From Azospirillum baldaniorum (lineage in GTDB: Bacteria > Pseudomonadota > Alphaproteobacteria > Azospirillales > Azospirillaceae), in contig NZ_CP022254.1 in assembly GCF_003119195.2 (NCBI RefSeq), positions 169,501-233,500 on the forward strand: 64,000 nucleotides of DNA. Direction: 5' to 3'. Shown here piece by piece: positions 35,972 to 45,256 of the stretch (position 1 is the stretch's first letter; each line of letters starts with the position of its first letter). Under the pieces are notes generated by a model, which worked only from the letters and a program-made list of their open reading frames with translations, searched no databases and was not told where the DNA came from. The translations under genes were made by a program, and so were the position numbers.

Positions 35972-38584
35972 TCAGTCCGCCGCGGGCACCATCTCCACCA
36001 CGGCGTTGCGCAGCTCGTGGGCGGCGATGGGTTTGTGCAGCAGGGTGTGGCCGCCCGCGCGGGCTTCCGCCAGACGTTCCGGGGCGGTGTCGCCGGTGAT
36101 GATCGTTGCCGGAACCGACGTCCTCAACCGCTCGCACACCGCCCGGATGGCGTCCAAGCCGGTCTTCCCATCGCGCAGGCGGTAATCGGCCAGGATCGCG
36201 CTCGGCCATTCCCCGCTCTCGACATGCTGAACCGCGTCCTCGATGGAACCCGCCGTCAGCACCCTGTACCCCCAGCCCTCCAGCATCGCCTGCAGGCCGA
36301 GACGGATCAGCGGTTCGTCGTCGATCACCAGGATCATGCCCCGCCCGTCGTTCGTCAGCCGCCGGGCTGCCACCGGCTCGGAACGGGTGGCGTGACGGGC
36401 GATCAGCGGCACCTCGACGCAGAAGGCGGACCCCGTCCCCAGCCTTGAGCGCAGATGAACCTTGTGGCCGAGCAGGCGGGCGAGGCGGCGCACCACCGCC
36501 AGACCGAGCCCCAGCCCCTTGCTGCGGTCCCGCTCCTGGTTGCTGACCTGGAAGAACTCCTCGAAGATTTCCTCCTGCTTGTCGGACGGAATGCCGATGC
36601 CGGAGTCCATCACCTCGATGCGCAGGCGGTCCCCCCGCCGACGGCAGCCGATCAGCAAACCGCCGCGTTCGGTGTAGCGCAGCGCGTTTTCCACGAGGTT
36701 GCGCAGGATGCGCATCAGCAGCGCCGGATCGCTGCGGACCGTCAGGGCGCAGGGAACCACGCGCAGCCGAAGCCCCTTGGCCTCCGCCTGGGGATGATAC
36801 TCGGCGCCCAATCGCTCGATGATCGGACCGATCGCCAGATCCTGCAATTGCGGAACGATCAGCCCGGCATCCAGCTTGGACACGTCGAGCAGGCTGTCGA
36901 GCAGCATGCGCAGCCCGTCCATGGCCTGACCCATGGAGTCGAGAACCGGGGCCGCGGGGTGCCCGTCCAGCCGCTCCGCCAACGCCGATTGGAACAGCAT
37001 CATCGCCTGGACCGGCTGCCGCAGGTCATGGCTCGCGGCGGCGAGGAACTTGGATTTCGCGACGTTGGCGCGGTCGGCCTCGGCCTTGGAGGCGCGCAGG
37101 GCGTTCTCGGTGCGGCGGCGTTCGGTGATGTTGCGGACGATGCCCGTGAAGTAGCGGTGCTCACCGGCGGTCCATTCGGTGACCGCCAGTTCGATCGGGA
37201 AGATCGAGCCGTCCTTGTGCCGTCCTTCGACCTCGCGCCCGACACCGATGATCCTCTTCTCGCCGGTCTGCTGATAGGCTTGCAGATAGCCGTCATGGGC
37301 GGAGTGGTAGGGCTCCGGCATCAGGACGCGGATGTTTCGTCCGACCGCCTCGCCGGCCTCGTAGCCGAAGATGCGCTCCGCCGCCGGGTTGAAGCTTTGG
37401 ATCGTGCCGGTCTCGTCGATGACCAGCATGGCATCCACCGCGGTCTGAACGATGGCCCGGTGACGGGCCTCGCTTTCCGCGAGCGCCGCCTCGCGCCGCC
37501 GGATGAGGTCCGCGGCGTTGCGGATGGCGCGGCCCACCGCCTCGATCTCGGACACGCCACCGTTGGGCGGTGGGACGGGGTGCCCGGCGCCCAAGGCTTC
37601 CGCCGCTCCGGCCAGTTGGGAAACGGAGCGCGTGAGGCGCCGTCCGAGCAGAATCGCCGCCGCGATCCCGATCAGCAGAAGGACAAGGCCGCCACCGGTG
37701 AACAGGAGGAGGTCATGACGCGCCGGGGACGCCACCAGGGTCGTTGGGACGCTCGTCGCAACCACCCAGCCGAAGTTGCGGGACCGGCTGTAGGCCTGGA
37801 TCGCCTCCACATCTTCCAGGTTGACGGCGCGGTGGATTCCATCCGGCACCGCCTGCATGCCGGTCCACAGCGCGGCGGGAAGCCGTTTGCCGACGAACTG
37901 CTCGCTCAAGTGCGAGCGTGCGATGACGATACCATCCTGGTCGATCACCCCGGCCCGCCATCCCGCCGGAATGCGCTCCGGCGACACGATGGCCTGAAGC
38001 CGTTCCTGGGGAATGTTGAGGCTCAGCAGATAGCGGATCTGCCCTTCGCGGATCACCGGGGCGGTCACCGCCAGAATTGGCGCCTGGCTCACGTCCCCTA
38101 TGAAGAGGCCGGTGACTTGCGGCCTTCCCGTGTCGATCACCCTCTGGTCGGATTCGAGCACGGTGCTGTCCGGCAGATCGGCGCCCCAGGGCATCCGGGT
38201 GTTGATGCGCTGCTGACCCTGCGGATCGCGCAGAACCACGTTGGTGCCCAGCCGGTCGCGCACGCCGGCGGCTTGCCGGTAGAAAGCGGCCAGATCATCC
38301 GTCGTCAGGCTTTCCGATGTGGTCAGCACCTCGGCGGCGGCGATCTGGCGGCTCACCTCGCGTTCCACGTCCTCGGCCAGCAGGCGTGTCCGGTCGAGCA
38401 CGAGCTGTTCCGTTTGCTGGGCCTGCGCATCGACGTTGCGGATGAGGAGGGACACCGAGAAGAGAACCAGCGGAACCGCAACCGCCATCACCAGAAGGAT
38501 GAGCCAGCCCCGCACCCGTTGCGGTCGCATGTGCCAGGTCAGGCGCCGTGTCGGACGCCGCGGCGTTTCCAGGTTGAGGGTCAT
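35972..38584 (-). CDS. Hybrid sensor histidine kinase with FixL-like PAS
   Basis: 870 residues. Order: transmembrane helix (27-48), periplasmic dCache-like sensor (about 55-285), second helix (293-313), HAMP (about 315-365), PAS (370-490), HisKA with phosphoacceptor His519 in AASHDLRQP, HATPase_c (about 618-730; N box NLVENALRYT, G boxes DSGIGIP and GLGLGL), and a C-terminal receiver with Asp800 (ILADYRL) and Lys851. The PAS carries His430 (HSAHDGY) and Arg450 (GVGREVEG), again 20 apart as in heme-binding FixL. It probably senses both a periplasmic ligand and a gas or redox signal. No response regulator with an output domain is adjacent. Confidence 0.92.
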   Translation of the reverse strand: MTLNLETPRRPTRRLTWHMRPQRVRGWLILLVMAVAVPLVLFSVSLLIRNVDAQAQQTEQLVLDRTRLLAEDVEREVSRQIAAAEVLTTSESLTTDDLAAFYRQAAGVRDRLGTNVVLRDPQGQQRINTRMPWGADLPDSTVLESDQRVIDTGRPQVTGLFIGDVSQAPILAVTAPVIREGQIRYLLSLNIPQERLQAIVSPERIPAGWRAGVIDQDGIVIARSHLSEQFVGKRLPAALWTGMQAVPDGIHRAVNLEDVEAIQAYSRSRNFGWVVATSVPTTLVASPARHDLLLFTGGGLVLLLIGIAAAILLGRRLTRSVSQLAGAAEALGAGHPVPPPNGGVSEIEAVGRAIRNAADLIRRREAALAESEARHRAIVQTAVDAMLVIDETGTIQSFNPAAERIFGYEAGEAVGRNIRVLMPEPYHSAHDGYLQAYQQTGEKRIIGVGREVEGRHKDGSIFPIELAVTEWTAGEHRYFTGIVRNITERRRTENALRASKAEADRANVAKSKFLAAASHDLRQPVQAMMLFQSALAERLDGHPAAPVLDSMGQAMDGLRMLLDSLLDVSKLDAGLIVPQLQDLAIGPIIERLGAEYHPQAEAKGLRLRVVPCALTVRSDPALLMRILRNLVENALRYTERGGLLIGCRRRGDRLRIEVMDSGIGIPSDKQEEIFEEFFQVSNQERDRSKGLGLGLAVVRRLARLLGHKVHLRSRLGTGSAFCVEVPLIARHATRSEPVAARRLTNDGRGMILVIDDEPLIRLGLQAMLEGWGYRVLTAGSIEDAVQHVESGEWPSAILADYRLRDGKTGLDAIRAVCERLRTSVPATIITGDTAPERLAEARAGGHTLLHKPIAAHELRNAVVEMVPAAD

Positions 38585-38935
38585 TGAACCGGCCGGAGTT
38601 CAAACACGGCCTTGCGCCGGATCGCCGGAGCGTGTGGCCGCTCTCCTGGGACTGGCGGAAGGGATGTGGTTTCGGCGGGGCGGTCGATCGAGGGAGCGTA
38701 TCCGGTCCGAACGTACCGAGGCATTTCGCAGACCATTCCTGAGGCAACAGGTTGCGGGCATCTCTAAACCGGACTGTATCATACCGCGCACTAATTGGTT
38801 GATAATCCATCCACTCGCTCATGAAAGAGCATTTTGGGGCGGGCCGATCACAAGGGACGCTTTCGCGGATCGCCTCGACGCGCGTCCTCGGAGGGCGATT
38901 GGCGCCAGGGACGATCCGGTCTATGGTGCGGCCTC
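38585..38935. other. 351-base divergent intergenic region
   Basis: Separates the hybrid kinase (minus) from the TPR-glycosyltransferase gene (plus). On the minus strand TTATCA-N16-TATGAT (about 38774-38801) is a plausible sigma-70 promoter for the kinase, with a leader of roughly 180 bases. The short open frames here lack ribosome sites and are not considered genes. No repeats noted. Confidence 0.45.
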
Positions 38936-40714
38936 ATGGAACCAGCCCTCGACGACGCGATTCGCCTGCACAAATCCGGCAACCATGCGGGGGCGGAGCC
39001 TCTCTACCGCGACGTGCTGGAGCGTGAACCGGCGAATCGCGGCGCGCTGCATATGCTCGCAATGCTTCTGGTTCAGACCGGGCGCCCGGCGGAGGCCGTC
39101 GGTCACTTCCGGGCCATCCTGCGGCTGGAGTCCGGCAGCGTCGCCGGATACAGCAACCTCGCCGCCGCCCTGCGCCTGGCCGGTCAGGGGGCGGAGGCCA
39201 TCGCCTGCCTGCATCGGGCGCTCTCCCTCGATCCGGCGCATGCGGGTTCCTGGTTCAATCTGGGCAATGGGCTGAAGCAGCAGGAAAAGGCGGCGGCCGC
39301 GGCGCGGAGTTACCGGCGCTCCCTGGCGCTCGAACCCGGTCATGCCGGGGCGGCGGGCAATCTGAAGGCGTTGCGCGATCAGTGGGGAACGCGTCTGGAC
39401 GAGGCGGAGCGGCGGGTTGTCGCGGCGCGGCCCCCGGAGGCGGACGCCGATACCCGAACGGCGGCGGCCGAGGCCCTGGTGGTGGTCGGGGATGCGGTGG
39501 CGGCGGAGGCGATGGCGCGCGCGGCCCTGGAGCGGGATGAGCATCATCACCGCGCCAACCGGTTGCTGGGGCGCCTGCTGCTGGAGTGCAGCGGGGCGAT
39601 GGGCGTTCAGGACGGCAAGCCCTTCGTGGTCGACCGGGCGTTGGTCGAGGAGGCCATCGGTGCGCTGCGTCGGGCCGTTGCCGCCCGCCCGGACGACGAT
39701 GAGGCCGACTGGCTGCACGTTGCCGCGGTGGCGACTCTGGTGCAGGTGGGCATGGTGTCCGACACGGTGTTGCGCGACGGGGCAAGGGCTGCCTGGGTTC
39801 GCCTGCGGCGCCACCCCAAGGACACGGTCGCGGCCTCGGTCGTCGGTTTCCACGCCTACCGCCGGGACCGGCTCGTCCTCGCCTCCTGGCTGAGCCGACG
39901 CTTCCGGCGGCGCTTCACCGCGGCGGAGGTCGCGCGGGAGCATGAGTTGGGCCTGTGGACCATGCTGCGCGCCGACGATGCCTTCCTCCGCACCCTGCCG
40001 CCGGTCGAGGCGGTGCTGGAGCGCATGGCGCCCCTGGAGTGCCGCGGCGAACCGGCGGCCGGGCCGGCCGGCGAACCGGTGATCTTCTTCTGCTGCGACG
40101 ACGTCTATTTCCAGCGCTTCGCCCCGACGCTGCTGGAGTCGTTGGCGGAGCGGATGCCGGGCGCCTTGGTCGCCGTCCATGTGGTGTCGCCGTCGCCGGA
40201 GACGGAACGGGCCATGGCCCGCTGGCGGACCGACCGACGGCTGAGGGTGGGATTCTCGCTGGACCGGCCGGACATGGCGGGATGGACCGACATCAAGCGC
40301 GTCACCTACTACGCCTCCGCCCGTTTTCTCCGCGCCTTGCAGTGGCTGCGCCGGTTGGATCGCCCGCTGATGGTGGTCGACACCGACGCCTGGATCACCG
40401 GAGACTTGCGGGCTCTCCGGGCGGAGATGGCCGGATACGACGTCGGCCTCATGCTCGACGGCCGCCGCCGTGGTCCGTCACGGGAAATTCCGGTCGGGTT
40501 TGCCGTTTACGAGAACAGCCCCGGCGGCGACCGCTTCCTGTCGCTGCTCGGCTCCTACATCGGGCATTTCCTGGCGGGGGCGGAGGTCTACTGGATGCTG
40601 GACCAGATGGCCCACTACGCGGTGCTCGACTGGTTGAACCGGCATGAACCGGTCCGTGTGCGCCGCTTCGACTTCCTGAGCTTCCCCTATTGCCACTTCG
40701 TCGGGGCGAAGTGA
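38936..40714 (+). CDS. TPR protein fused to a glycosyltransferase-like domain
   Basis: 592 residues. Residues 1 to about 145 are TPR repeats (for example NHAGAEPLYRDVLEREPANR, FRAILRLESGSVAGYSNLAA). A less regular helical middle follows. From about 370, EPVIFFCCDDVYFQRFAPTL to the end resembles a GT-A (GT8-like) nucleotide-sugar fold, including a DxD-type motif in LMVVDTDAWITGDL. No signal peptide or transmembrane helix, so it is cytosolic. It could glycosylate a protein recruited by the TPR arm, but acceptor and sugar are unknown. The ATG at 38936 is preferred because the upstream frame lacks TPR pattern. Confidence 0.75.
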   Translation: MEPALDDAIRLHKSGNHAGAEPLYRDVLEREPANRGALHMLAMLLVQTGRPAEAVGHFRAILRLESGSVAGYSNLAAALRLAGQGAEAIACLHRALSLDPAHAGSWFNLGNGLKQQEKAAAAARSYRRSLALEPGHAGAAGNLKALRDQWGTRLDEAERRVVAARPPEADADTRTAAAEALVVVGDAVAAEAMARAALERDEHHHRANRLLGRLLLECSGAMGVQDGKPFVVDRALVEEAIGALRRAVAARPDDDEADWLHVAAVATLVQVGMVSDTVLRDGARAAWVRLRRHPKDTVAASVVGFHAYRRDRLVLASWLSRRFRRRFTAAEVAREHELGLWTMLRADDAFLRTLPPVEAVLERMAPLECRGEPAAGPAGEPVIFFCCDDVYFQRFAPTLLESLAERMPGALVAVHVVSPSPETERAMARWRTDRRLRVGFSLDRPDMAGWTDIKRVTYYASARFLRALQWLRRLDRPLMVVDTDAWITGDLRALRAEMAGYDVGLMLDGRRRGPSREIPVGFAVYENSPGGDRFLSLLGSYIGHFLAGAEVYWMLDQMAHYAVLDWLNRHEPVRVRRFDFLSFPYCHFVGAK

Positions 40715-40736
40715 CACGCCCCGCTCATTTCCGCGC

Positions 40737-41477
40737 TCACTCCCGCCCGAGAACGCGGTCGACCACCGTGTCGGCCCATTCGCGGGAGCGGAAGCTGGCC
40801 TTGGCCTCCACCGGGTCGTAGACGCGCTCCACCCAGTCCCAGAAGGCGGTCGGGCGCTTCTCGTTGTAGGCGGCGTACAGCTCGAAGAAATAGTCGAGAA
40901 TGCCGGTCTTCGCCTGCTTGAAGTGGCCGTACTTCCAGTGAAGCTGCTTGGTCGCCCGCTCCAGCGGCACGCCTTCGTGGATGAAGAGGTAGAGCGCCGA
41001 CATGAAGCCGGCGCGGTCCGCCCCCGACTTGCAGTGCAGAAGCGCCGGATATTGCATGGTCGCGAACAGGTCGCGGGCCTTCAGCAGCGTCTCCTTCTTC
41101 GGCATGTCGCGGGAGTTGACCGGAAAGTCCACCAGCGTCAGCCCGGCCGCCCGGCAGGCCTCGGCCTCCAGGATGTAGGAGGCGCAGTCGCGGCCGCCGC
41201 GCAGGTTCAGAATGGTCTTCACGCCGCGCCGTGCCGCTTCCCGGATGTGGGAGGGGGAGGGCTGGCTCGCCCGGTACATGTTGGGGGAGATGCGGTAGGT
41301 GTTCGAATAGACCAGCCGGAAGCAGGCATGGTCGATGAACACGCTTTCGAAATGTCCGAGCGCCCGTTGCAGCGGGGAGATCATGCGCCCGCGCGCCCGC
41401 TTGATCCCGTCGGCCAAGGCGGTGGTCGTGTAACGGCGCAACATCTTCCGGGTGGTGGCCACGCAAGCAGTCTCCAA
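40737..41477 (-). CDS. Dual-specificity/tyrosine phosphatase family protein
   Basis: 246 residues from TTG 41477; a shorter form from the ATG at about 41444 (MLRRYTTTALAD) is equally possible. The catalytic CX5R loop is LLHCKSGADRAG, with the general-acid region NSRDMPKKETLL before it and the typical SQPSPSHIREAARRGVKT entry. This group of bacterial DSP-like phosphatases includes lipid A and inositol phosphate phosphatases, so the substrate may be a lipid or a sugar phosphate rather than phosphotyrosine. It is the last of three minus-strand genes with the paralogue pair upstream. Confidence 0.82.
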   Translation of the reverse strand: METACVATTRKMLRRYTTTALADGIKRARGRMISPLQRALGHFESVFIDHACFRLVYSNTYRISPNMYRASQPSPSHIREAARRGVKTILNLRGGRDCASYILEAEACRAAGLTLVDFPVNSRDMPKKETLLKARDLFATMQYPALLHCKSGADRAGFMSALYLFIHEGVPLERATKQLHWKYGHFKQAKTGILDYFFELYAAYNEKRPTAFWDWVERVYDPVEAKASFRSREWADTVVDRVLGRE

Positions 41478-41554
41478 ATCGACAAGGCCGCCAAGATAGG
41501 CACACTTTGCGTGGCGTCAAGGCCGCCGCGCCGCTGGGCAGTGCGGCGGTTTGG

Positions 41555-42556
41555 TCATCCGGCCCGCAGGACCCGCCCGTAGATATCGTACCGCGCGGCC
41601 AGCGACAGCACGATCTCCATGTAGAGGTTGATCAGGCCGTTGGCGTAGAAGGCCGGGCAACCGGTGTAGTGGCGCTCTCCCGGCTGGGCGGTCGGCTCGA
41701 TCAGGTCGGCGTTCAGGACGATCATGCCACCCGGCGCCTCCGCGTCATAGACGAAGGCGGTCTGGTGGCGGGGCAGGGGGTGGATGGCCTGATGGTCGTC
41801 GGCCTCGATGTGGCCGGCCCCCATGAACTGGCACAGCATGCCCAGGCTGCCCATGGCGAGCGGCAGCACCTGCTTCAGGCTGCGGCGCGACAGGTCGTCG
41901 TATTCGGCCGGGGTCAGGCCGGGCTTCAGCATCGGCGCGGACTCGCACAGGTTCCAGCAGACGTGGAGCGCGGTGTGGCTGCCGGTCTTGGTGATCGACA
42001 GCATGTCGTAGCCGGACGGCGCGTGCAGCACCGACGCCTCCAGCGTGTTGGCGAGGACGAAGCCGGCCGCGGCGAGCGGGGTGATGGCGCCCTCCGCCCG
42101 GCAGCGCTCCTCCTCCAGCGTCACCTTGATCGCCCAGTCCTTGATGATGGCGTCCAGCAGGTGGCACACGCTGTCGCGCAGGAAGCCGATCAGCGTCTCC
42201 GCCGGGGCGGCCTCCAGCCCGGCGGTGTCGGCGACGTCCAGCCCGTGCGGCGAGTCCGGCGGGTTGCACAGCAGCAGATGGCCGTCGGCGTCCAGCGGCA
42301 TCCGGTTGGTGATGTGGTCGCGCAGGTCGTTGTAGAGGAAGGCCAGCAGCGTGTTGATCGCGACCTTCTCGTAATCCTCCTTGCGGGTGTCCGCATGGGC
42401 CGGGCACTGGCCGGCGAGGCGCTGAAGCTCCTCGGCAAAGAGGTAGTTCGGGTCCTCGGTGATGCGGTGCAGGATCGGCGCGAGGTTGATCCGGGTCATC
42501 CCGGCCTCCTCATGCGCGGCGAGATAGGTCAGTGCGAAGTCGTTGGAGCGGGCCAT
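41555..42556 (-). CDS. Unknown protein, tandem paralogue B
   Basis: 333 residues; no signal peptide or transmembrane helix seen. It aligns end to end with the product of the adjacent gene at 42588-43583. Shared blocks include RSNDFA at the N-terminus, LAGQCPAHA, RDSVCHLLD, the nearly invariant SGYDMLSITKTGSHTALHVC, RRSLKQVLPL, and ERHYTGCPAFYANG near the C-terminus. Several Cys and His residues (GQCP, CHLLD, TGCPAFY) are conserved between the copies and may bind a metal or cofactor. I do not recognise the family. Start supported by the matching N-terminus in the paralogue. Confidence 0.75.
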   Translation of the reverse strand: MARSNDFALTYLAAHEEAGMTRINLAPILHRITEDPNYLFAEELQRLAGQCPAHADTRKEDYEKVAINTLLAFLYNDLRDHITNRMPLDADGHLLLCNPPDSPHGLDVADTAGLEAAPAETLIGFLRDSVCHLLDAIIKDWAIKVTLEEERCRAEGAITPLAAAGFVLANTLEASVLHAPSGYDMLSITKTGSHTALHVCWNLCESAPMLKPGLTPAEYDDLSRRSLKQVLPLAMGSLGMLCQFMGAGHIEADDHQAIHPLPRHQTAFVYDAEAPGGMIVLNADLIEPTAQPGERHYTGCPAFYANGLINLYMEIVLSLAARYDIYGRVLRAG

Positions 42557-42587
42557 GATGGGGCGTCAATCTCGTGAATGAGGACGG

Positions 42588-43583
42588 TCAGCGGTCGCGA
42601 AGCCGGTCGTAGACGCCGTAGTCCATGGCGATGCTGGCCACGATGTCGAGATACAGTTTGATGAAGCCGGGCGTGTAGAAGGCCGGGCAGCCGGTGTAGT
42701 GCCGCTCCTCGGGCTTGGCGAAGCGCGTGATCGGCTCCGGGTTCAGGCAGATCAGCCCGGCCTCGTCGAGGACGAAGGCGGTCTGGTCCTTGGGCAGCAG
42801 ATGGATGGCGAGGCCGTCATGCGGTTCGATCCCCGACGCCTCCATGTAATGGACCAGCATGCCCAGGCTGGCCATCGACAGCGGCACCACCTGCTTCAGG
42901 CTGCGCCGCACAAGGTCGTCGTAGGCCGCGGCATCCCTGTCCGGCAGCAGCAGGGGGGCGGCCTCCACCATAGCCCAGCAGATGTGGATGGCGGTGTGGC
43001 TGCCGGTCTTGGTGATCGACAGCATGTCGTAGCCGGCGCGCTGGTAGAGCGGCGAATCCTCCAGCGTCGTGCGCAGGATGAAGGTGGCGGCGGCGGCGGC
43101 GGAGATCTCGCCCGTTCCCTGCGCCCGGTAGTGCTCCTCCTCCGACAGCAGGTCGGCCGCCCAGCCGGTGATGAGGCCATCGAGCAGATGGCAGGTGGCA
43201 TCGCGCAGGACCGAGGCCATCACATCGAGCGGGGCCGCCGCCATCGCCGCGCGGTCGGCCGGGTTGATGCCGTGGGGGGAGCGCGGCGGGATCGGCAGCA
43301 TCACCTGTCCGCGCTCGTCCAGCGGCAGCTTGGACGCCACATGGTCGCGCAGCCGTTCGAACAGATAGGCCAGCAGCGTGTTGACCGTCACCTTGTCCGC
43401 GTCGTCGGCGTTGGGGGCGGCGTGCATGGGGCACTGGCCACCGCCGCGGCGCAACTCCTCGCTGAACAGAAAGGCCGGGTCCTTCTGGATGGTCTGGAGG
43501 ATGTGGGCGATCGAGACGCGCTCCAGCCCGGCATCGGCGTGAGCCTTGATGAAGCTGCTGGCGAAATCGTTGGAACGGGACAT
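42588..43583 (-). CDS. Unknown protein, tandem paralogue A
   Basis: 331 residues, first gene of the pair, 31 bases before paralogue B on the same strand. Both begin with an RSNDFA stretch and share the same length and block order, with roughly half of positions identical by eye. Conserved features here are GGGQCPMHAAP, RDATCHLLDG, AGYDMLSITKTGSHTAIHIC, RRSLKQVVPL and ERHYTGCPAFYTPG. Polar segments and scattered helices suggest a soluble globular protein. Function unknown. Retention of both copies suggests a heterodimer or divided roles. Confidence 0.75.
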   Translation of the reverse strand: MSRSNDFASSFIKAHADAGLERVSIAHILQTIQKDPAFLFSEELRRGGGQCPMHAAPNADDADKVTVNTLLAYLFERLRDHVASKLPLDERGQVMLPIPPRSPHGINPADRAAMAAAPLDVMASVLRDATCHLLDGLITGWAADLLSEEEHYRAQGTGEISAAAAATFILRTTLEDSPLYQRAGYDMLSITKTGSHTAIHICWAMVEAAPLLLPDRDAAAYDDLVRRSLKQVVPLSMASLGMLVHYMEASGIEPHDGLAIHLLPKDQTAFVLDEAGLICLNPEPITRFAKPEERHYTGCPAFYTPGFIKLYLDIVASIAMDYGVYDRLRDR

Positions 43584-43693
43584 CGTGGCCTTGCCGGAAC
43601 GGAGTAATCCCGTTCAGCCTAGGGCGAGTGGTGGGGCGGTTGCAACGGCAACCTCTGTGACCGGTTGCCGCTTCTCCGTTGAAATTTGCGGTT

Positions 43694-44533
43694 TTACCCC
43701 TCGGGAACCAGCCAGTCGACCGTGCAGCCGCCGCCGGTGGAGGGCAGGGCGGCGTGCAGCGCGGGCAACATGGCGCGCAGCGTGTCGTCCAGCGTCCAGG
43801 GCGGGTTGACGATCAGCAGCCCGGACCCGTTCAACCGCAGATGCGTGTCCTCCGGATGCCAAGTCAGCTCGACGGTCAGGATCTTGCGGATGCCGGTGTT
43901 CTCCACCGCCTCCTGGAAGCGCCAGACGGCCGGGCGTTCCTTGATCGGGTACCACAGGGCGTAGACGCCGGTGGACCAGCGCTTGTGCGCCGCCTTCAGC
44001 CCCTCGGCCATGCGGGCGAACTCGTCCGGCTGCTCGAAGGGCGGGTCGATCAGGACGAGGCCGCGCTTCTCCCGCGGCGGCAGATGGGCCTTCAGCGCCT
44101 GATAGGCGTCCGTCTTGAAGGCCGAGACCTGACGGTCCCCGGCGAATTCCGTCTTCAGGCTCTGCCAATCATCGGGATGCAGTTCATTGAGGAGCAGCCG
44201 GTCCTGCTCGCGCAGCAGCGCCCGCGCCAGCCGCGGCGATCCGGGGTACCAGCGCAGCCGCCCGTCCGGGTTCAGCGCGGCCACCGCGTCCAGATAGGGC
44301 CGCAGCGCCGGGTGCGGCGCCGGCTGGCCGAACAGCCGTCCGATTCCGTCCTGGAACTCCAGCGTTTTGCGTGCCGGTTCGGAGTCCAGGTCGTAGCGCC
44401 CGATGCCGGCATGGGCGTCGAGCACGCAGAAGGGCGCCGGCTTGGCGCGCAGATGATCGATGATCAGCGCCAGGACGGCGTGCTTCATCACATCGGCGGG
44501 GTTGCCGGCGTGGAAAATGTGACGGTAGTTCAT
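43694..44533 (-). CDS. rlmJ: 23S rRNA (adenine-2030-N6)-methyltransferase
   Basis: 279 residues. The N-terminus MNYRHIFHAGNPADVMKHAV is the RlmJ hallmark, followed by the SAM-binding CVLDAHAGIGRYDL and the N6-adenine catalytic motif VLIDPPFEQ (DPPF/Y type). It methylates A2030 of 23S rRNA. Length is normal. The gene stands alone, with the lytic transglycosylase gene upstream in the same direction. Confidence 0.95.
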   Translation of the reverse strand: MNYRHIFHAGNPADVMKHAVLALIIDHLRAKPAPFCVLDAHAGIGRYDLDSEPARKTLEFQDGIGRLFGQPAPHPALRPYLDAVAALNPDGRLRWYPGSPRLARALLREQDRLLLNELHPDDWQSLKTEFAGDRQVSAFKTDAYQALKAHLPPREKRGLVLIDPPFEQPDEFARMAEGLKAAHKRWSTGVYALWYPIKERPAVWRFQEAVENTGIRKILTVELTWHPEDTHLRLNGSGLLIVNPPWTLDDTLRAMLPALHAALPSTGGGCTVDWLVPEG

Positions 44534-44590
44534 GGGGCAGGGATTTAGCCCATCGGGGCGTTCCGCGCCATCCCCTGCGAAGCCAGGTTA

Positions 44591-45256
44591 TCAGTCGAGG
44601 GAGGCGACCTGCTGGGCGTTGCGGAAGGTGCGGCGGGTGCTCGGCGCGATGCTGGTGGGCTCGGAGTCGCCGCAGCGGGCGGATTCCAGCAGCTTGGCGC
44701 TCTTCGGGTCCAGCTCGTTCAGGTGCTGCCAGATCTTGCAGACGTAGTTCTGGGCCTGACGGGTGGAGCCGCCGTTGTAGCGGGCGACGGCGGTCTTCCA
44801 GCTTCCCTGCTCGCCGTGAAGGCGAAGGAGAAGGCGGCCGGCGTAATAGACGTTCTCGCGGGGATCGACGATCCGCTCAACCGGCTGGAACTCGCCGCGG
44901 TGAGTGCCCAGCGAGATCTGCATGCAGCCGACATAGACGTTCTGGCGAAGCTGGCCGCGCTTGTCGCGGAGATGCCTAGCGGCGTCGTTGGCGTTGCGGG
45001 CGTAGACGGGACGGCCCTCCACGCTCATCGCGAAGGGGGTCGGGGCGCCGTCCTGGCCGCTTTCCACCAGGGCGATGGCGACGAGAAGGCCGGAGGGGAT
45101 GTTGAACTTGCGCTCGGCCTCCACGGCGTGGGAGACGCAGCTGCTGTCCTGGGCGGCGGCGGGCTTGGCGAGGAGGACCGGAGAAGCGGCTAAGCCCAGT
45201 GCAAGAGCGATCCAGCCGCCATACGTGCGTCGCACGCGCTGAGTTCGATCCTGCAT
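44591..45256 (-). CDS. Lytic transglycosylase (SLT domain)
   Basis: 221 residues with a signal peptide (1 to about 36, ending AAA-QDS). The SLT family 1 motifs are present: the catalytic Glu in AIALVESGQDG, then VYVGCMQISLGTHRGEF and VARYNGGS. It cleaves peptidoglycan glycan strands in the periplasm. Small transglycosylases of this kind often open the wall for secretion or pilus machines, but none is nearby. ATG 45256 was chosen for its GAGG ribosome site and the signal peptide; a longer frame upstream is not supported. Confidence 0.88.
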   Translation of the reverse strand: MQDRTQRVRRTYGGWIALALGLAASPVLLAKPAAAQDSSCVSHAVEAERKFNIPSGLLVAIALVESGQDGAPTPFAMSVEGRPVYARNANDAARHLRDKRGQLRQNVYVGCMQISLGTHRGEFQPVERIVDPRENVYYAGRLLLRLHGEQGSWKTAVARYNGGSTRQAQNYVCKIWQHLNELDPKSAKLLESARCGDSEPTSIAPSTRRTFRNAQQVASLD

